Assembly: GCA_018195615.1 (NCBI GenBank)
Contig: JAGTPG010000002.1
Span: 5,449,501-5,513,500, forward strand
Length of the DNA stretch: 64,000 nucleotides
From: Streptomyces tuirus
GTDB lineage: Bacteria > Actinomycetota > Actinomycetes > Streptomycetales > Streptomycetaceae
Reading direction: 5' to 3'
In this document: positions 61,962 to 64,000 of the stretch, in pieces
Numbering within the stretch: the stretch's first letter is position 1
Layout: every line of letters begins with the position of its first letter
Translations under genes and position numbers: made by a program
Notes under the pieces: model-generated
Told to the model about the DNA's origin: nothing
What the model saw: the letters and a program-made list of their open reading frames with translations, nothing else
Databases searched by the model: none

Positions 61962-62822
61962 GTGAGCGCGGGAGAGCCGGGATCGGTGGTGCGGCGCATG
62001 CTGCTCGGATCACAACTCAGGCGACTGCGTGAGGCGCGGGGCATCACGCGCGAGGCGGCGGGCTACTCGATCCGCGCCTCCGAGTCGAAGATCAGCCGCA
62101 TGGAGCTGGGCCGGGTGAGTTTCAAGACCAGGGACGTCGAGGACCTGCTGACGCTCTACGGCATCACGGACGAGCAGGAGCGCGCCTCCCTGCTGTCCCT
62201 GGCAAAGGAGGCCAACGTCGCGGGCTGGTGGCACAGTTACTCCGACGTGCTGCCCAGCTGGTTCCCGACCTACGTCGGCCTGGAGGGCGCCGCCTCGCTG
62301 ATCCGTGCGTACGAGGTGCAGTTCGTGCACGGCCTGCTCCAGACCGAGGCCTACGCCCACGCGGTGGTCCGGCGGGGCATGCAGGGGGCGAGCGAGGCCG
62401 ACGTGGAGCGGCGGGTGGCGCTGCGTCTGGAGCGGCAGAAGCACCTCGTCGACGAGAGCGCTCCCGACTTCCACATCATCCTGGACGAGGCCGCCCTGCG
62501 CCGTCCGTACGGCGACCGCGAGGTGATGCGCGGTCAGCTCCAGCACCTCATCGAGATCTCCGAGCGGCCCAACGTGCGGCTCCAGATCGTGCCGTTCAGC
62601 CTCGGCGGCCACTCCGGCGAGAGTGGCGCGTTCACGATCCTCAGCTTCCCGGAGTCCGACCTGTCGGACGTCGTGTACCTGGAGCAGCTCACCAGCGCGC
62701 TGTACCTGGACAAGCCCGAGGACGTCGCCCAGTACGAGAGGGCGCTCAAGGAACTGCAGGGCGACAGCCCGGGCCCCTCGGAGAGCCGGGACCTTCTCCG
62801 GGGGCTCCTCCAACTCTCCTGA
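61962..62822 (+). CDS. WhiJ-like XRE regulator with DUF5753 domain
   Basis: 286 residues from GTG 61962, with GGGGAGG 9 bp before. HTH: LGSQLRRLREARGITREAAG and SIRASESKISRMELGRVSFK. The DUF5753 effector domain follows (AYEVQFVHGLLQTEAYAHAV, RPNVRLQIVPFSLGGHSGES). This class, with DUF397 and an ATPase nearby, controls development in Streptomyces. A GTG at 61944 is an alternative start. Confidence 0.9.
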   Translation: MSAGEPGSVVRRMLLGSQLRRLREARGITREAAGYSIRASESKISRMELGRVSFKTRDVEDLLTLYGITDEQERASLLSLAKEANVAGWWHSYSDVLPSWFPTYVGLEGAASLIRAYEVQFVHGLLQTEAYAHAVVRRGMQGASEADVERRVALRLERQKHLVDESAPDFHIILDEAALRRPYGDREVMRGQLQHLIEISERPNVRLQIVPFSLGGHSGESGAFTILSFPESDLSDVVYLEQLTSALYLDKPEDVAQYERALKELQGDSPGPSESRDLLRGLLQLS

Positions 62823-62894
62823 ATCATCAGTACGATGACGTGTGATCAGATCGTGAAGGCGCGATCAGAGGTCTTCTAGGGATCGAGGGATCAC

Positions 62895-64000
62895 ATGTCG
62901 TCGTCCTACTTCACCGACCTTGCGCAGCAGTACATCGACGGTGAGTGGCGCCCGGGCACCGGTTCCTGGGACATCATCGACTTCAACCCGTACGACGACG
63001 AGAAGCTGGCGTCGATCACGATAGCCACGGCCGACGAGGTCGATCAGGCGTACCGGGCCGCCGCCCGCGCCCAGAAGCAGTGGGCGGCGACCAACCCCTA
63101 CGCCCGCCGCGCGGTTTTCGAGAAGGCCCTGAGGCTGATCGAGGAGCGCGAGGCGGAGATCTCCGAGGCCATCATCGCCGAGCTCGGCGGCACACGTCTG
63201 AAGGCCGCCTTCGAGCTGCACCTCGCCAAGGAGTTCCTGCGCGAGGCGGTCCATCTGGCGCTGGCCCCCGAAGGCCGGATCGTCCCCTCGCCGGTGGACG
63301 GCAAGGAGAACCGCGTCTACCGCGTGCCGGTCGGTGTGGTGGGTGTGATCAGCCCCTTCAACTTCCCGTTCCTGCTGTCGATCAAGTCCGTCGCCCCGGC
63401 GCTCGCGCTCGGCAACGCCGTGGTGCTCAAGCCGCACCAGAACACGCCGATCGTCGGCGGCTCCCTGGTCGCGAAGATCTTCGAGGACGCGGGGCTGCCC
63501 GGCGGTCTGCTGAACGTCGTCATCACCGACATCGCGGAGATCGGCGACGCCTTCATCGAGCACCCGGTCCCCAAGGTCATCTCCTTCACCGGTTCCGACC
63601 AGGTCGGCCGGCACGTGGCGACGGTCTGCGCCCGGCAGTTCAAGCGCTCCGTCCTCGAACTGGGCGGCAACAGCGCGCTGGTGGTCCTGGACGACGCGGA
63701 CATCGACTACGCGGTCGACGCGGCGGTCTTCAGCCGGTACGTCCACCAGGGCCAGGTCTGCATGGCCGCCAACCGCGTCCTGGTCGACCGGTCGGTCGCG
63801 GACGAGTTCACCGAGAAGTTCGTCGCCAAGGTGAAGACCCTCAAGGCGGGCGACCCGCGCGACCCCGAGACCGTCATCGGCCCGGTCATCAACTCCTCGC
63901 AGGCCGACGCGATCGCGGGCGCGGTCGAGCAGGCCCTGGCCGAGGGCGCCACGGCCCTGGTGCGCGGCGGGCGGACCGACAACCTCGTCGAGCCGTCCGT
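62895..64000 (+). CDS. Aldehyde dehydrogenase, N-terminal part
   Basis: The first 368 codons are present; the gene runs past the window. ALDH superfamily motifs: VISPFNFPFLLSIKSVAPAL, ALGNAVVLKPHQNTP, FTGSDQVGRHVA, catalytic Glu in VLELGGNSALVVLDD, catalytic Cys in HQGQVCMAANRVLVD. It is closest in look to benzaldehyde/salicylaldehyde-type dehydrogenases. It oxidises an aldehyde with NAD(P)+; the substrate is not known. ATG at 62895. Confidence 0.92.
   Translation, partial: MSSSYFTDLAQQYIDGEWRPGTGSWDIIDFNPYDDEKLASITIATADEVDQAYRAAARAQKQWAATNPYARRAVFEKALRLIEEREAEISEAIIAELGGTRLKAAFELHLAKEFLREAVHLALAPEGRIVPSPVDGKENRVYRVPVGVVGVISPFNFPFLLSIKSVAPALALGNAVVLKPHQNTPIVGGSLVAKIFEDAGLPGGLLNVVITDIAEIGDAFIEHPVPKVISFTGSDQVGRHVATVCARQFKRSVLELGGNSALVVLDDADIDYAVDAAVFSRYVHQGQVCMAANRVLVDRSVADEFTEKFVAKVKTLKAGDPRDPETVIGPVINSSQADAIAGAVEQALAEGATALVRGGRTDNLVEPS

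Overview
The window is a very GC-rich actinobacterial chromosome segment, almost certainly Streptomyces. It carries bldG and its partner anti-sigma gene, an MFS-thymidylate kinase fusion gene, zinc-independent ribosomal protein paralogues, DUF397/XRE pairs and SARP/AfsR-type regulators. GTG and TTG starts are common and overlapping stop/start codons are frequent. No species is claimed.

Layout. 1-1527: end of a Flp/Tad pilus cluster. 1419-20112: conserved core with a MrfA/YprA-type DEAD-box helicase, bldG and its partner, proton-pumping pyrophosphatase, lipoprotein, methyltransferase, topA, MFS-tmk fusion, holB and a secreted tripeptidyl-aminopeptidase-like hydrolase. 20220-20293: tRNA-Thr(CGT), the integration site of an AICE of about 16.2 kb (20251-36452). 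The AICE carries a tyrosine integrase, excisionase, iteron-like repeats, prim-pol and helicase replication genes, a cytosine-C5 methyltransferase, TraB/FtsK translocase, Spd-like small membrane proteins, a coiled-coil DUF2637 protein, an XRE-PLD regulator, Nudix, HD and GntR genes. 36453-46642: an older accreted island with an AfsR-like regulator, hydrolases, two VapBC-type modules, truncated genes and two att-like remnants. 46693-64000: core again, with an AraC regulator, glycosyltransferase, NB-ARC regulator, family A DNA polymerase, Clp-N/HTH protein, LysE, lipoproteins, the Zur-type ribosomal protein cluster with a COG0523 protein, a WhiJ-like XRE/DUF397/ATPase trio, and the start of an aldehyde dehydrogenase.

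How the genes work together. In the AICE, integrase and Xis act at the 44-bp att repeats, the prim-pol and helicase replicate the circle, TraB with Spd-like proteins moves double-stranded DNA between hyphae, and the GntR/XRE regulators probably control transfer from a large divergent intergenic region. In the core, one Zur box sits between divergent L28-S14 and L33-L31-COG0523-S18 gene sets, a zinc-sparing module. The XRE/DUF397/ATPase trio shares a 28-bp inverted-repeat motif.

Caution. At least a dozen genes contain one-base frameshifts, nearly all a missing base in a G/C run of 2 to 6 bases. Restoring one base recovers family-typical proteins, so many of these are probably sequence errors. 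Coordinates given for such genes span the repaired gene.
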